Positions 22,116 to 33,600 of a DNA stretch of 64,000 bases are shown piece after piece. Origin of the DNA: Conoideocrella luteorostrata (Eukaryota > Ascomycota > Sordariomycetes > Hypocreales > Clavicipitaceae); the NCBI GenBank assembly GCA_032433595.1, contig JASWJB010000041.1, positions 62,001-126,000 of the forward strand. Reading direction: 5' to 3'. The notes below the pieces were generated by a model. That model did not search any database. It worked only from the letters and a program-made list of their open reading frames with translations, and was not told the origin of the DNA. Within the stretch, counting starts at the first letter, position 1, and each line of letters begins with the position of its first letter. Both the position numbers and the translations under genes were made by a program.

Positions 22116-23619
22116 ATGCATTCAGCACCGGAAAGCATGCATATCTCAGACTCCACGCAATTTTCGGAAGAGTTTCACAACCTACAGATGCTACACCTCC
22201 GCCGAGAGCTCAATAACAAGAGCATTGCGCTTATTGTACGCTAGCATGTCCAAAGACCTACCCCCTTTCGAATTTTTTTGCCGCTGATAATTGTTGAAAC
22301 AGGTCGTGCTTGCCGTAATTGTTGCTTTCGCACTTATATCATTTCTTATTGTTTCTTTTGCCAAGTTCCGCCGGCGCCGGCTACAACGCGACCGAGAATT
22401 CGACGATAATGGGCGGTGGTCATTGCTCAATATTTTGGCACGGAAGCGGAATGGTCAGGGCAGATATGAGCAAGCTTCCGACAACAACCACGACGGGCCT
22501 GCCCAATCTCATCGGCTCGGAACGACGCTAGCTTCTCCAGCTGATTCGAATAGACGGCAACGCACATTACAACGAACAAGACCGGGATCGACTTCCAACG
22601 TTCAGAGCGGGGCCCCTGTTGATAGGAATACGTCCGTACGTTCTGTGATGACCCTTCCCGCATACCGCGCCACAGCCGGGTATAACGAGCAGGTTCTTGG
22701 ACGAGAAGGCGAACGAGATGGAGTTGATGTTATCGTCGACCTCCCTTCAGCGGAGGAGGAAGAGGCTCTTCGGGAGGAGGAAATGGAAGCAATATATCAA
22801 ATTCGCCTTGCTAGGCGACAGCAAGCCGCAGAACGTGAAGAATCAAGACGAGAGAGGCGTGAAGCTCGGCAGCGAGGTGACAGTAATGCTTTGGCGGAGG
22901 CCAGAGCCCGGTCTCGAGCCGCTAGCAATAGCGGTAATTTTGAAGAGCTGCGGCAGGAGGTTGGTCGCATTCAAGACCAGCGACAAAGATCCGTCTCCAG
23001 TGTTTCTTACGCAGACCTGGGCGTCGCTAGGCATGACGGGACTCGGATTCGGGCAAATAGCAATGAAAGTGAACGCGTGGGGCTCCTTTCCGATGCTGCC
23101 AGTATTGCGGTAGCAACGGGGCCAGGGGCCCGATCGCCTGGTCTTCATCGACGAGAGCGAAGTGAAAGCTCTCTGTTTAGCATTGACGGCGATCTGCGCC
23201 CAACATCGTCGTCGATAACAAGAGTATACTCGCGAACCACGACACCAAGAATGTCCAGCGGCGATCTCAGAGCTGGATCAAGCCCGGAGCTCGTGGAGAG
23301 CGATTTGGGGGGCGAGCCGATCCACCCACCAGAGTACGAAGACGTCTCCCTCAATGACGATGGCGAGGCTCGAAGGTCAACTGCTTCATCAAATGAGCCA
23401 CCGCCAGAGTACTCTCAACCAATGTCAGGGGCATCGCCGGCTCTGGATACAAGCCCTACTGTTGCCGATTCATCGTCTAATGTAGGTGATACTCACTCTA
23501 TGCAACCCACATCAAGAGGAATTGATGACGTGCCGCAGCTACCCAATTTAAGAATTTCTGCGCTGCCGGCCATCGTCATCGAGCCAACGAACGAGACCGT
23601 TCTCGCGCAGAATCGCTAA
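22116..23619 (+). CDS. Single-pass membrane protein with two PPxY motifs
   Basis: Two exons, 22116-22235 and 22303-23619, give 478 residues; the 67-bp intron runs GTACGC...AAACAG in phase 0. The start MHSAPESMHISDSTQFS is the first ATG of the first exon. A transmembrane helix spans about residues 38-60 (LAVIVAFALISFLIVSFAKF) and is followed at once by RRRRLQRDRE, so by the positive-inside rule the long C-terminal part should be cytosolic. That part is low-complexity and charged, with a coiled-coil-like Glu/Arg segment (residues about 180-230). Near residues 382-385 and 407-410 are PPEY motifs, the ligand for WW domains of Rsp5/NEDD4 ubiquitin ligases. This architecture resembles yeast membrane adaptors for Rsp5 such as Rcr1, but sequence identity was not recognised. 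Confidence 0.85.
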
Positions 23620-24518
23620 GGCGTTGCACGTGCCGAAGCGCTCGTTTTGATGGTCACTAATGAATGATGACGATAGCATGGCGTTTTGCGCAGAGTCCAC
23701 CTTAAGCGCGTCTCTAGCAACGCTTCCGCTTTCTATGTTAAATTTCACTTTTTGCATGAAAGAGACGGTATTAAGTGCGGGGTACGGAGTAGACATGTTC
23801 TATATTGATGTTGCTCTACTATAATGTTTATGTGCAGAGCGTTGAAGCGAATGTTTCCTTTTGGTTGTGGGATGACGCGTCTAATTAATTTTTATTTTTC
23901 GGTTTATGAGACATTTTATATCACTTCCGGCGACAAAAAACGAGTTGGAGGTACTCAAACCGGATCTTATTTTTGGAATTTTGCACGGAGGAACTCAAGG
24001 ACATATGCTCTGTAAGAGATTAGTGAATAACATGGACATATCTCGGCTCTTCGATTCTCTTCAGCAGGCGTTGCTGGCGACATCAGACATACATAGCGCC
24101 GCGACGTACGGGCGGCGATGCGGGCTGGCAGGCAAGCGAGCTAGCGGGCGACCTTGCCAGTCTGGCCCACCAAGACAGAATGGATCTGAAGTATCTTTGT
24201 ATCCACCCTGTCGCATGATTCGCTAATTCTGTCCAAAGAATTGAAGCTTTGGACCAGAAAATTGTCGCAAAAATTGTCACTTGCTGCCGAACCATTCATC
24301 ATATATGGACGGCATAATTTTGCGTTAAAAGTCTGCAGTTCAATTCTCCTTTCTTCGATGGTTAGTAGAGCAGAGCATGTCACGTCGTGTTTGGTTACCT
24401 GACCAAGAACCAGTATTGCATGTACCATCCGCACAGGCATCGCGCAACCGTCAAAGAGGGCAATTTCTTTCCGCTATCTATTGCCTGTCCATAGCTTACG
24501 CACGCAACTATTCTCCAA
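23620..24518. other. Intergenic region, same-strand genes
   Basis: About 900 bp. One TACGGAGTA copy lies at 23783-23791, roughly 165 bp after the stop codon. No gene is supported. Confidence 0.5.
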
Positions 24519-26041
24519 ATGGCTTCTCAACCCTGGAATCCTTCAACATGGCGATCAAAGCCCATCAAGCAGTCTCCCGCCTATCCAGAGCCAGCAAAGC
24601 TTTCGCAGGTTGTCAAGGAGCTATCACGCATGCCCCCGCTCGTCCATCCAAATGAGATCATTGCTCTCAAGAGCCACCTTCGCGATGTCGCCCACGGAAG
24701 GGCTTTCCTTCTCCAGGGCGGTGACTGTGCCGAATTGTTTGACTATTGCGAACAAGGTGCCATTGAGTCCAAGATCAAGCTGCTGTTGCAAATGAGCGTA
24801 GTGCTCATCTGGGGCACCAACAAGCGGGTCATTCGCATTGGCCGCATGGCTGGCCAGTATGCCAAGCCACGCTCCAGCCCGACTGAAATGCATGAAGGCA
24901 AGGACATCCCTAGCTTCAGAGGTGACATTCTCAATGGTTACCATGTTGATGAAAGGGATATCGACCCGAACCGCCTAATGAAGTAGGTCGTCTGTCATAT
25001 ATACATATACACGTCTTTCTATCACCCCGACTTTGCTATTTCTTCGCCATACTAAAATGTATTGATAGAGCTTATCACTACTCGGCTGCAACTCTCAACT
25101 ACATCCGTGCCTCTATTGCCTCGGGTATTGCCGATCTTCACCGTCCTCTTGACTGGGGACTGGGACATGTTCGGGACCCTATCCTGAAGGAGAAGTACTC
25201 AGCCATCACCAGTAGCATCCAACAAACCCTTCATTTCCTAGAAGTCATCAAATCCCGGTCAGATGAGTTGCAGACCGTAGAGCTCTTCACCAGCCACGAA
25301 GGCCTCCTGCTCGAGTATGAGCAACCTCTGACTAGACTTCTCGAGGCGCCTTCTTCCCCTCCTGGCCCCAACGCCAGCAGCAGAGCACCCTCTCCACCTC
25401 CACCTGTCGATGATGACAAGTCCAATGCGAAGGAGGCATACTATGATACCTCGGCACACTTCATCTGGATTGGAGATCGAACCCGTCAACTTGATCATGC
25501 CCACGTTGAATTTTTCCGTGGCATCGCTAATCCTATTGGTGTGAAGGTCGGTCCTTCAACGCCGACTTCCGACCTCCTTGAACTGCTAAGAACGCTAAAC
25601 CCTGATCGTGAGCCTGGAAAGATCACCTTGATCACGAGATATGGGGCAAATAAGGTTGGAGAATTGCTGCCAAAGCATATCCGTGCCGTCGAGGACTCCG
25701 AGTATCGCCGTTGTGTCGTGTGGCAGTGCGACCCTATGCACGGCAACACACTGTCCACGCCGTCAGGTATCAAGACGCGACGTTTCAATGATATTTATAA
25801 GGAACTTCAGGAGTCTCTTCGCATTCATAAAGAACAGGGGAGCTACCTTGGTGGTGTTCATCTGGAACTTACTGGAGACGCAGTCACCGAGTGTCTGGGC
25901 GGTAGTGAAGGCCTGGAGGAGGACGATTTGTCTACCAACTATACCTCTTTCTGCGATCCTAGACTCAATGAAAAGCAAGCTCTCGAGTTGGCTTTTCTAG
26001 TCGCGGATCACTTCTCACAGGAACAAAAGAATGAAGCTTAG
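24519..26041 (+). CDS. DAHP synthase, class II (plant/bacterial type)
   Basis: 3-deoxy-D-arabino-heptulosonate 7-phosphate synthase condenses phosphoenolpyruvate with erythrose 4-phosphate, the first step of the shikimate pathway to aromatic amino acids. Exons 24519-24982 and 25069-26041 give 478 residues; the 86-bp intron splits the Lys codon (ATG AA|GTAGGT...GATAG|A GCT TAT). Class II hallmarks are present: LLQGGDCAE with the metal-binding Cys, IRIGRMAGQYAKPRS, VRDPILKEKYSAI, LITRYGANKVGELLPKHI, CDPMHGNT with the metal-binding His, HLELTGDAVTECLGG, and CDPRLNEKQALELAF. A proline-rich insert occupies about residues 248-275 in a loop region. The ATG at 24519 (MASQPWNPSTWRSKP) matches the family N-terminus. 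Convergent with the epimerase gene. Confidence 0.95.
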
Positions 26042-26529
26042 CGTAATTAATGACCTGAAGGGGCTCAACCTAACATCCAGAGATCTTCACACTTTTTATT
26101 TTATTTTAAAAAGAAACAGTTAATCTGTATGAGGAAATCTGTGTGATCATTGATGAGCATGGGGGATGCAATACACTTACTCTGCCAAGAGACATTAAAG
26201 CAGCGGAAAACAAAAAAAGTTTTGAGCATTTGGACGTGCCTACAAAGAGAAGGCAATTAGGGCAGTTGTGACATTCAAGAAAAATATCCCCCCAGCACTT
26301 GTGCTGAATTCATTATTTGTTGTCTGCAGTATTCTCATCTTAAATAGACCCGACAGAAAGGAACGCTATTGCTTTGTTGGCCCAACTTCAACCTCCGATG
26401 ATAATAAAATTTGATGGTATACGCACAGGCTGCAGGATTCATGTGATAGAACCTACGACTGCAGCTGTACGGGCAGCCTTTAAAACCATCCACCAGTTTA
26501 TTCGAATCTCACAATGGGAAATGCCATTT
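26042..26529. other. Convergent intergenic spacer
   Basis: About 490 bp between the stop codons of DAHP synthase and the epimerase, presumably both 3' UTRs. No gene seen. Confidence 0.6.
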
Positions 26530-27665
26530 TTAACAAAGATATATCGTCTGAGCGCCTTCAAAAGTGTCTCCTTTATCCAGCTTCTGCCAACCAGCGACAC
26601 TGCCTGCCTCGACACAAACCATGTTCTTGTACCCGTCTTTGGGTGTGAAGTCGGCCATCCCTTGGGATTTATCGACCCAAGGATTCCACACAACAACCTG
26701 TTCAAGATTATCTCTTGAAATGCGAAAACGGGTCTTACCTGAATCGGAGATCACAATTGGATGCTTGGGGCCTTCGATCGGAGTGTACACGCGATCTGCC
26801 TCGGAAGAAAATGTGATTGGCGAGGATGTTTCTGTCTTGGTTCTGGCTCCATCTACCTTGTCAACGTATTCAGAGCCCTCCAGACCAGTAATTTGGATTG
26901 TGGATATGTTCTATACAAAAGCCGATATAGTTAGCTATTAATGCGTAGGACAAGTGTATTTGACAAGAATTAAGTCGTTAGAGATGGAAGAGGCGCACCT
27001 TGACATTGAAATATGTGTGTAGCAGCATTTGACAGTCAAATGATTCATCTCCATCATTTGTGATGACCAAAGTAGTGTTCAAACTTTCTCTGTCTAGAGT
27101 CACACTATACAATAAACCAAATTTATAGGGCCAAAGTGCCTTGGTCGACTCCGGAATAGAATCGGTGGAGAGGCCAAAATCTAGCTTCACGCTGGAGCTG
27201 GAGCCCTCACTGGTAGATTTGCCCAAAAATTCCCATCGAGCAGTCCGGACGAATCCATGCTGAGGAAGCTTGGAAGTAGCAGCGTGGTTGGGTTGGGGAG
27301 GCCCGAATACCTATGGAGCGGTGGTCATGTTAACGTCGATCGTTCGTAGCCATGTTTCTTCTCGGGCTTCGCAAACAAGATACAGTAGTAGGGGATAAAA
27401 GACGTACAGGGAAAACAAGAGGAATACCTCCACGAACGCCCTTGGATCCATCCAGGTTCGTGTTTTTGCTTAACCAAAGCTTCTCATCACCAGCAGCGTC
27501 TTTCCAACTGAGGACAGTGGCACCGAATAGTAAGACTTCGACACTTTCTCCAGTGGTAAGAGCAGCGGTTACACGCGAGTTCCCATGTGAAATAGTCACC
27601 TGAGGTTGGGGGGGCAAGCCAGGTGTTGCAACCAAGGCCGATGGCTTGTTAGGTCTGTCCACCAT
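26530..27665 (-). CDS. Glucose-6-phosphate 1-epimerase (YMR099C-like)
   Basis: Interconverts alpha and beta anomers of glucose 6-phosphate, feeding glycolysis and the pentose phosphate pathway. Exons on the minus strand 27665-27408, 27310-26999 and 26910-26530 give 316 residues. Both introns (97 and 88 bp) are in phase 0, the first GTACGT...CCATAG, the second GTGCGC...TATAG. Aldose-1-epimerase fold motifs are present: FGATVLSWK, GVRGGIPLVFPVFG, LPQHGFVR with the catalytic His, NDGDESFDCQMLLHTYF with a conserved His, and NMVCVEAG with the catalytic Glu. The ATG at 27665 begins MVDRPNKPSALVATPG, matching relatives. Length is usual for the family. Confidence 0.93.
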
Positions 27666-28863
27666 TGCGAATGAGCAATATGGTATTGAATTCAGTGATA
27701 GAGTCAGTGTGGGTAATCAACAGTTCAAAGTTGACAAGAGTGCCTGGGAGACTTCTTTGCGTCAAATAAAGACAGTCAGATAAACAATCAACAGCTCAAG
27801 CCGGTCAAAATTGTTATTGGAAAGAAGACCGAGCCGGCGTAACAAGGAAGTTGCCACGCTAGGCAAATGATGTCGTTATCAGCTGCGGGGAGCTTCGGCG
27901 TGGTCTTGAGCTGCTGATAGGATCAGATGATTGAGGTGCAGAACAAGGAATTTACAATCGAAAGAGAGCAGTGATGCGAGCGAAAGGATGTTGAGAGGCG
28001 CAAGCTGTGGAGCAAGAGAGTTGGTAGGTTGATTAAGGCAGCTTGATCTGAGGCACGCTGTGACCGCCAGTGTCCAGCGAAAACAGTCAGCATGGTGGGT
28101 GGGAGGGGAAGCTCGGAAGCTGATGGCGGGGTAGTCGACCGGAGAGGCGAGGATGAATCATCAGTTGAACCCTGTTGCAATTGCAAATTCGCTGCAGCTA
28201 CTTTCCAGCTGCAGCTCAAAATCTTCCTCGGCAATCCGACCCCAGATACCGTAATTCTAGGTCGTGGATTCATCTTTCTATTAGTCTAACTTTTAGGTTA
28301 CATAAGCATCGACGTGCAAATCTTGCCATCGCAATTGTAATGGCTCAAGGCTAAATAATGAACAGGTCACGTCTCTACACTTCATAAAACATCAAGACAG
28401 TAACTTGCTGCATGATACAAACTCGAATATTGGCAAACCTTAAAAGAAAAAGAAAATGGCCATTGTTGGCCCGTTTAGTCTTAGATCTGCCAGTTTTCGT
28501 CCATGACATATCGTGGCTATAGAAATTGTGTTCATTGCTCATTCCATACACAATATTCCTATCCAAGTCACATCCTTGACACATGATGAATCTATTGTTA
28601 TAATCTTGGGAAAATTGACTCGCCCCATCTATCAGAACGCTGGGTGGTATAGTAGTCCGTCAACATCATGCCAACACTTGGCACCTGGGTATAATTGCAA
28701 AACAAAGCATATTTCTCATGAGAACCCTTCCCCGTAATTGTCCTACAACAAAGATGCAAAGTCTGTGTAAATCAGACGTCTTATAAATGCATTCCGTTTC
28801 GTCTTTTCTAGGCCACAAATCTCAGCAAAGGGCTCTGCGAACTGAAAAAAGTCCGAAGACTTT
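27666..28863. other. Intergenic region
   Basis: About 1.2 kb between two minus-strand genes. A minus-strand frame at 28273-27923 is probably only a chance frame in the 5' flank of the epimerase gene. Nothing else was recognised. Confidence 0.5.
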
Positions 28864-30667
28864 TTATTGGCGACGATGAGTTTCCTCGTCGTTGCCAGTG
28901 AACATGCCGTTGTTGGCATCAGCACTGGTGTCGCTGGTGCTGCCGTTGTGATGCTCCGTATTTGTCTTCTCGTCAATCTCGTCAACGGTAATAAGAAGCT
29001 CTCCATTCTTACCGTACCGACGGGGTTCAATCCTGGCCCGATGCACGACTTCGAAGGCGCCTTTCCAGCCATGAACCTTCTGGAAGATGCTGTCCATTTC
29101 TTCAAGGGATCTGTAAGCGGTCTCGGGGAAAAAGAAGTAGACTGATGGAACCATAATGGCGTTGATAATGGCGAAAATGGTGTAGGTGTGGTGTTTGATG
29201 TTTGTAAATGCAACAGGGGTGATCATGACAACCTGTGATTTAAGCGCATCAGTAATTGTTACAAATAATGAGTTCCTCCCGTCCAGCATACCACACGAGC
29301 ACGTATCAAGGATGTGTTTACTCACCATGAAATTGAAGATCCAGTTGGACGAAGTAGACAAGGCATTTGCCGGAGCACGAGTGCGCAAAGGTGTGATCTC
29401 AGCTGGATATAGCCATGTCATACCAAGCCAACCAACAGCGAAAAACGTATTGAAAACGAATAGAAATACAATGCCGGCAATCTGGCAGGCTTGGTTGTCT
29501 TTTTGGGAGCCTACACCAGCAAGAATAGCCATGGTTGCCGCTTGACCAACGGCACCGAAAAGCATCAGCTTCCGGCGACCAACCCGTTCCACCAAGAAGA
29601 CGGCCGGCCAAGACGCAATAAAATACTCGGTACCATTCAATGCAGCGAGTAGGCGAGAGATGAACGGAGTCATTCCCAAACGTTGATAGATGGTGGCGGC
29701 ATAGTATGTGATAAGATTGATTCCGGAAATCTGCTGGAACATTTGATTGACGTATGCAATCAGGGTACGGTGCAGAGTGCGATTCTTGTCACGAGCGAAC
29801 AGATCGGCATAACGCCCCTGGCTCATCTCAGCTACCGTCTCTTTGATGGCACGGAACTCGTTCTCCACGTATTTGTCGCTGTCCTCAACTTCAGCAATAG
29901 CCGCGATGACATCCCGGGCTTCGTCATCGCGGCCCTTCAGAATAAGCCATCTAGGGGACTCAGGTAGCCCAAGAACAAAGCAAAGAATGAAGAGGCAGAA
30001 GACGATCTGGAAGGCTAGAGGGAAACGCCATGCGACTGAACCGGGAGCAAAAGACATGCCCAAATCAACCCAGTATGAGATCATGATGCCACCAGTGATG
30101 AGCGCACCCTCGATCATGACAAGTTTGCCTCGCTTATGGGCAGAACATGTTTCAGATTGCCACATGGGCACGGTAGATGTGTTTCCGCCGTTGCCCAGTC
30201 CAGTAATGATACGACCAATGATAAAGTGCTCAAGAGTGAACGCAGATGCTTGGAGTGCCGCCCCAATAACCATAATAGCAGTACCGAGGAAGATCATGCG
30301 CCTGCGACCGAGAGGATTACCGATGAAAATGGTGATGATTGCGCCGATGAAGCAACCCAGGTTATATGAGGCAACGGCGATTCCTTGGTTGGTCGATCTG
30401 CTGGCTTTGACACTCTCGTCGAGACCCGGGGCTGCATCGTTGATGTCTGGGAATTGGTCAAGAAAGATGGGGAGTGTCAGAATACCACCCATAACACCTT
30501 GGTCTAAAGTTTTTAGGCAACTCGTTAGTATCCGAGAATCATATTAGCAAGATGGTGCAAAGGCAACTCCACATACCGTAACCAAAAAGAAGGAAATCGC
30601 ATCCCGCGACGGCTCCAATGGCCCAGTTAAGAGACTGGCCAGAGAGGCCCAAGTATTTCTTCACCAT
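28864..30667 (-). CDS. MFS sugar/polyol transporter
   Basis: Sugar porter of the major facilitator superfamily, expected in the plasma membrane. Exons on the minus strand 30667-30577, 30503-29326 and 29232-28864 give 545 residues and 12 membrane segments. The first intron (73 bp) splits the codon of GYDQGVMGG; the second (93 bp, GTGAGT...ATCACAG) is a multiple of three with no stop, so its retention would add 31 residues without disrupting the frame. Family signatures: DFLLFGYDQGVMGG, NPLGRRRMIFLG, VLGLPESPRWLILKGR, FQQISGINLITYYA, ERVGRRKLMLFG and YFFFPETAYRSLEEMD. The N-terminus (MVKKYLGLSGQSLNWAIGAV) resembles the Stl1-like glycerol/sugar group, but substrate cannot be settled from sequence. 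The start is the only ATG in the first exon. Confidence 0.92.
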
Positions 30668-33600
30668 GATATATATTGACGGCAACTTCAATGGTGATTC
30701 AGTTGTGCAAGCCCTTCCAATTCAATTCCGTAAAACCTTGTTCTTAAAGCCCTGATACCTTTGGAACCACTGGGGAATCAAGGATAACGACCAATGTCGG
30801 GTATACAAGATTAAGGAAGGTAGGAAAGACGATAAGTTTGCAGATCAACAACGCATGAGATGAGGGAGAGACCCGAAGGGTTTATAACGTCGCATCGGCC
30901 GCGCTTACTGACGGGGGTAGTGGAAGCTCGGACAGGATGGCAATTAGTTGACACGGTCAAACGACGGAATCAAACCCGAGTATGTCCAACAAGGGTACTT
31001 GCATATGGAGTCATTCCACGGTAGAGTAGAGTAGTTAGTTACTCGGCTGTTCCGTAGCCCAAGAACAACACCGAGGAGACATCGAACATTTCGGACAAAT
31101 GCTAAATCATTTTCATTGGTCTCCACAATGCTCCATCGACATGTAGCACTAGCACATGCGTCCGCCAGTTCTTTGCATCCGTCCCCGTCCATCAGGTCAG
31201 GTCTTACTGTAAGTCAGCCTCCCGACAAACTGTTGTTTGCTACTGGTAGGGAGAAGATGGGCAGGGATGCGAGCTTCCCCTGCGTTGTACAATATTTAGA
31301 TGTTGCCGCTAGGCTTGGCCCAGGCAGCACAAAGCGAAACGGCACGCCACCACCACCACCACCACCAGCCCGGAGTGCCTATTTCTCTCTGCCATCATCA
31401 ATGCCGCGAACTACTCCGTAGTTGAGTCTTAGTTACGGAAAAGTTTGTGCACTTTCCGGAAACGCCACTGGCGCTTTTGGCCGGCACTATTTGTCAAAAC
31501 CGGGTGCTCTTACCGAACCGCACGTATTACTGCACGCGACGAAAACTCTAGCCACGTTCCTCAGCTCCTCTCAGCCTGACAACGCGCACAGATGGGGGCG
31601 CTCGAAACTGGCAACCATACTAACTAACGTACTCCGTAGATTTTGCATACTTGACCCTCTTTTCCTGCCCCGTGGCGGAGATAGCGACGTCATTTTACCG
31701 CGTTTACTGGAGGATCGAAAGGCAACGTACATAAGTACTATACGAATTCGCTCCGTATCCTATACAGCATTGTACAATGACTACAGTGGCTACGAGCTCG
31801 TAGTACCATACCCCTGCCTGTAATATTATTCTGGTAAGAGTACTGAGTACTAGAGTATATCCCGTAGCACGGCGTCATCCCTCCCCAGACATCGGCAAAC
31901 ATGCATGGCATTCAATTGGAAGAGAGGTGATGTTTCTGCTCTTAAAATGATGAGGGAGCTGCGCCGCTCATGCGTTGCAGGACTATTGGAGAATATGCAT
32001 TGTATGTATATTCTCAATTCGCGAAATCACGATGTCCATGCTTGCCAAGACTATTGCAGCAATGTGTAAACGCCAACGCGTTCCCATTTGCGCGATGCCA
32101 TGCAGTGCCTGTGTTCCCACCCAAGCATTCCTCCCCCAATCACTGTAACAGCGCGACGAAGGGAAAAAAAGATACAGGAACAGTAGATGTCTGGGGACAA
32201 TCCTGTTCCGTTAATTTGGAGAGACGACCAACAAGTCAGCTGTGTGGTACAACGAGCCTATCGACCAGGTAGGAAATCCGATCTCAGAACACAACTTGGG
32301 GCTTATCACTAGCCAGTACCCTTGTCCTGCACACCTTCAAAATCCCCTTTCAACGGTATTCCTTCCGTGGCACACCACATCGATGTTACTAACACTTCAA
32401 GTCTACTTGTTACATTTGTTCGCGTCACTAAGTTCGTTATGATACCCGCAACTCCTTCATATGCCGCCGTTAATTTACATAGCCAAGTCAGGACAAGCCT
32501 GAGGCATCGGAATCAACCAAAAGTTTTTATCATTTAATCATTTTAGCGGTGTGGGCGGCGACATTTTGACTAGTGGGGGGCTACGCCAGAGTCAGTGGTC
32601 TGTCAATCTAGGCAGGCGTGCCAGCATCGATCGATCCTCGATGAAAATTCTCGTCTTGCTGCTGCACATGGGTCCTGAATTTACCTTGTCGCTTTTTGAC
32701 TGACAACGGGTGGGCACGGGGATGATCAAGGCAAGTGGTCATTCGAATTGGGTTTAATAAAGGTTTCAAATACCCATCTGTCGTTTTTTATGGTAACATT
32801 TGACGCATGTCTCTGGAAGGCGGTGCAATCTTGTCGTGAATTCTCCATGCTCGGGAGCATTGACCTAGGGTTTGACGGTTCTCAACTTACCCAACCACAG
32901 GGCCGACGGATGATTCCCCTCAGCTCTACCCCCCAGATTTCAACTTTATCTTCTCTCCGGTGATGGCAGCCTATACCTAATAAAGCCCATCCGAAGCACT
33001 CAGAGCAAGGTGCAAGAAAAGTCCAGACTGAGCTAGCGGCTCAAGGCTGTCCTTTACCTATCAAGCGGGGATAGTTTAACTGAGCCATCGAGGTGGCATT
33101 AGCTCCGCAAGAGATAATGCCTCAGCGACCAAAAACACGATAAAATTAAATAAAAAAAATGCATTAACTATTATATAGCTTAGTTAGCTATTAAGGTAAC
33201 AAATTTTATTAATAAAAAGCTTTAATAGCATCCGTGGTGGGCGTTCGAATTGAAATAGTCAATTGGACAAGGTGGCGAAATGGCTCAGTTAAACTGTCCC
33301 CCGCATGCCTATGTATGTAGTTGGTGAGCCACCATAATCCAATTCAGGGTTCCAATGAGCTGGCAACTGGGCCGCTGACAGTGAAGAGTGCTGGAGAATG
33401 GCGAGTCAGCATCGTTGAGACATTGCTACAGTCGCATTCTACCGTTCCACCTAGTTACCCTGCGGTTCGATACAAAGTGCCAAGCCAACAAAAATATCTT
33501 GCTTGAATACTCCGTACGATCCACTGTAATGTTTCATGAGAAGCAACTCTTGTATGAGAAATTCAGTAGTTAATGGCTGGGAAATGCGGAAACGCTCAAT

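Noticed and set aside
33271..33360. Functional tRNA gene
   Set aside because: A-box and B-box-like sequences are present, but no acceptor stem, anticodon arm or terminator T-run could be matched, so it is treated as a tRNA-derived repeat.
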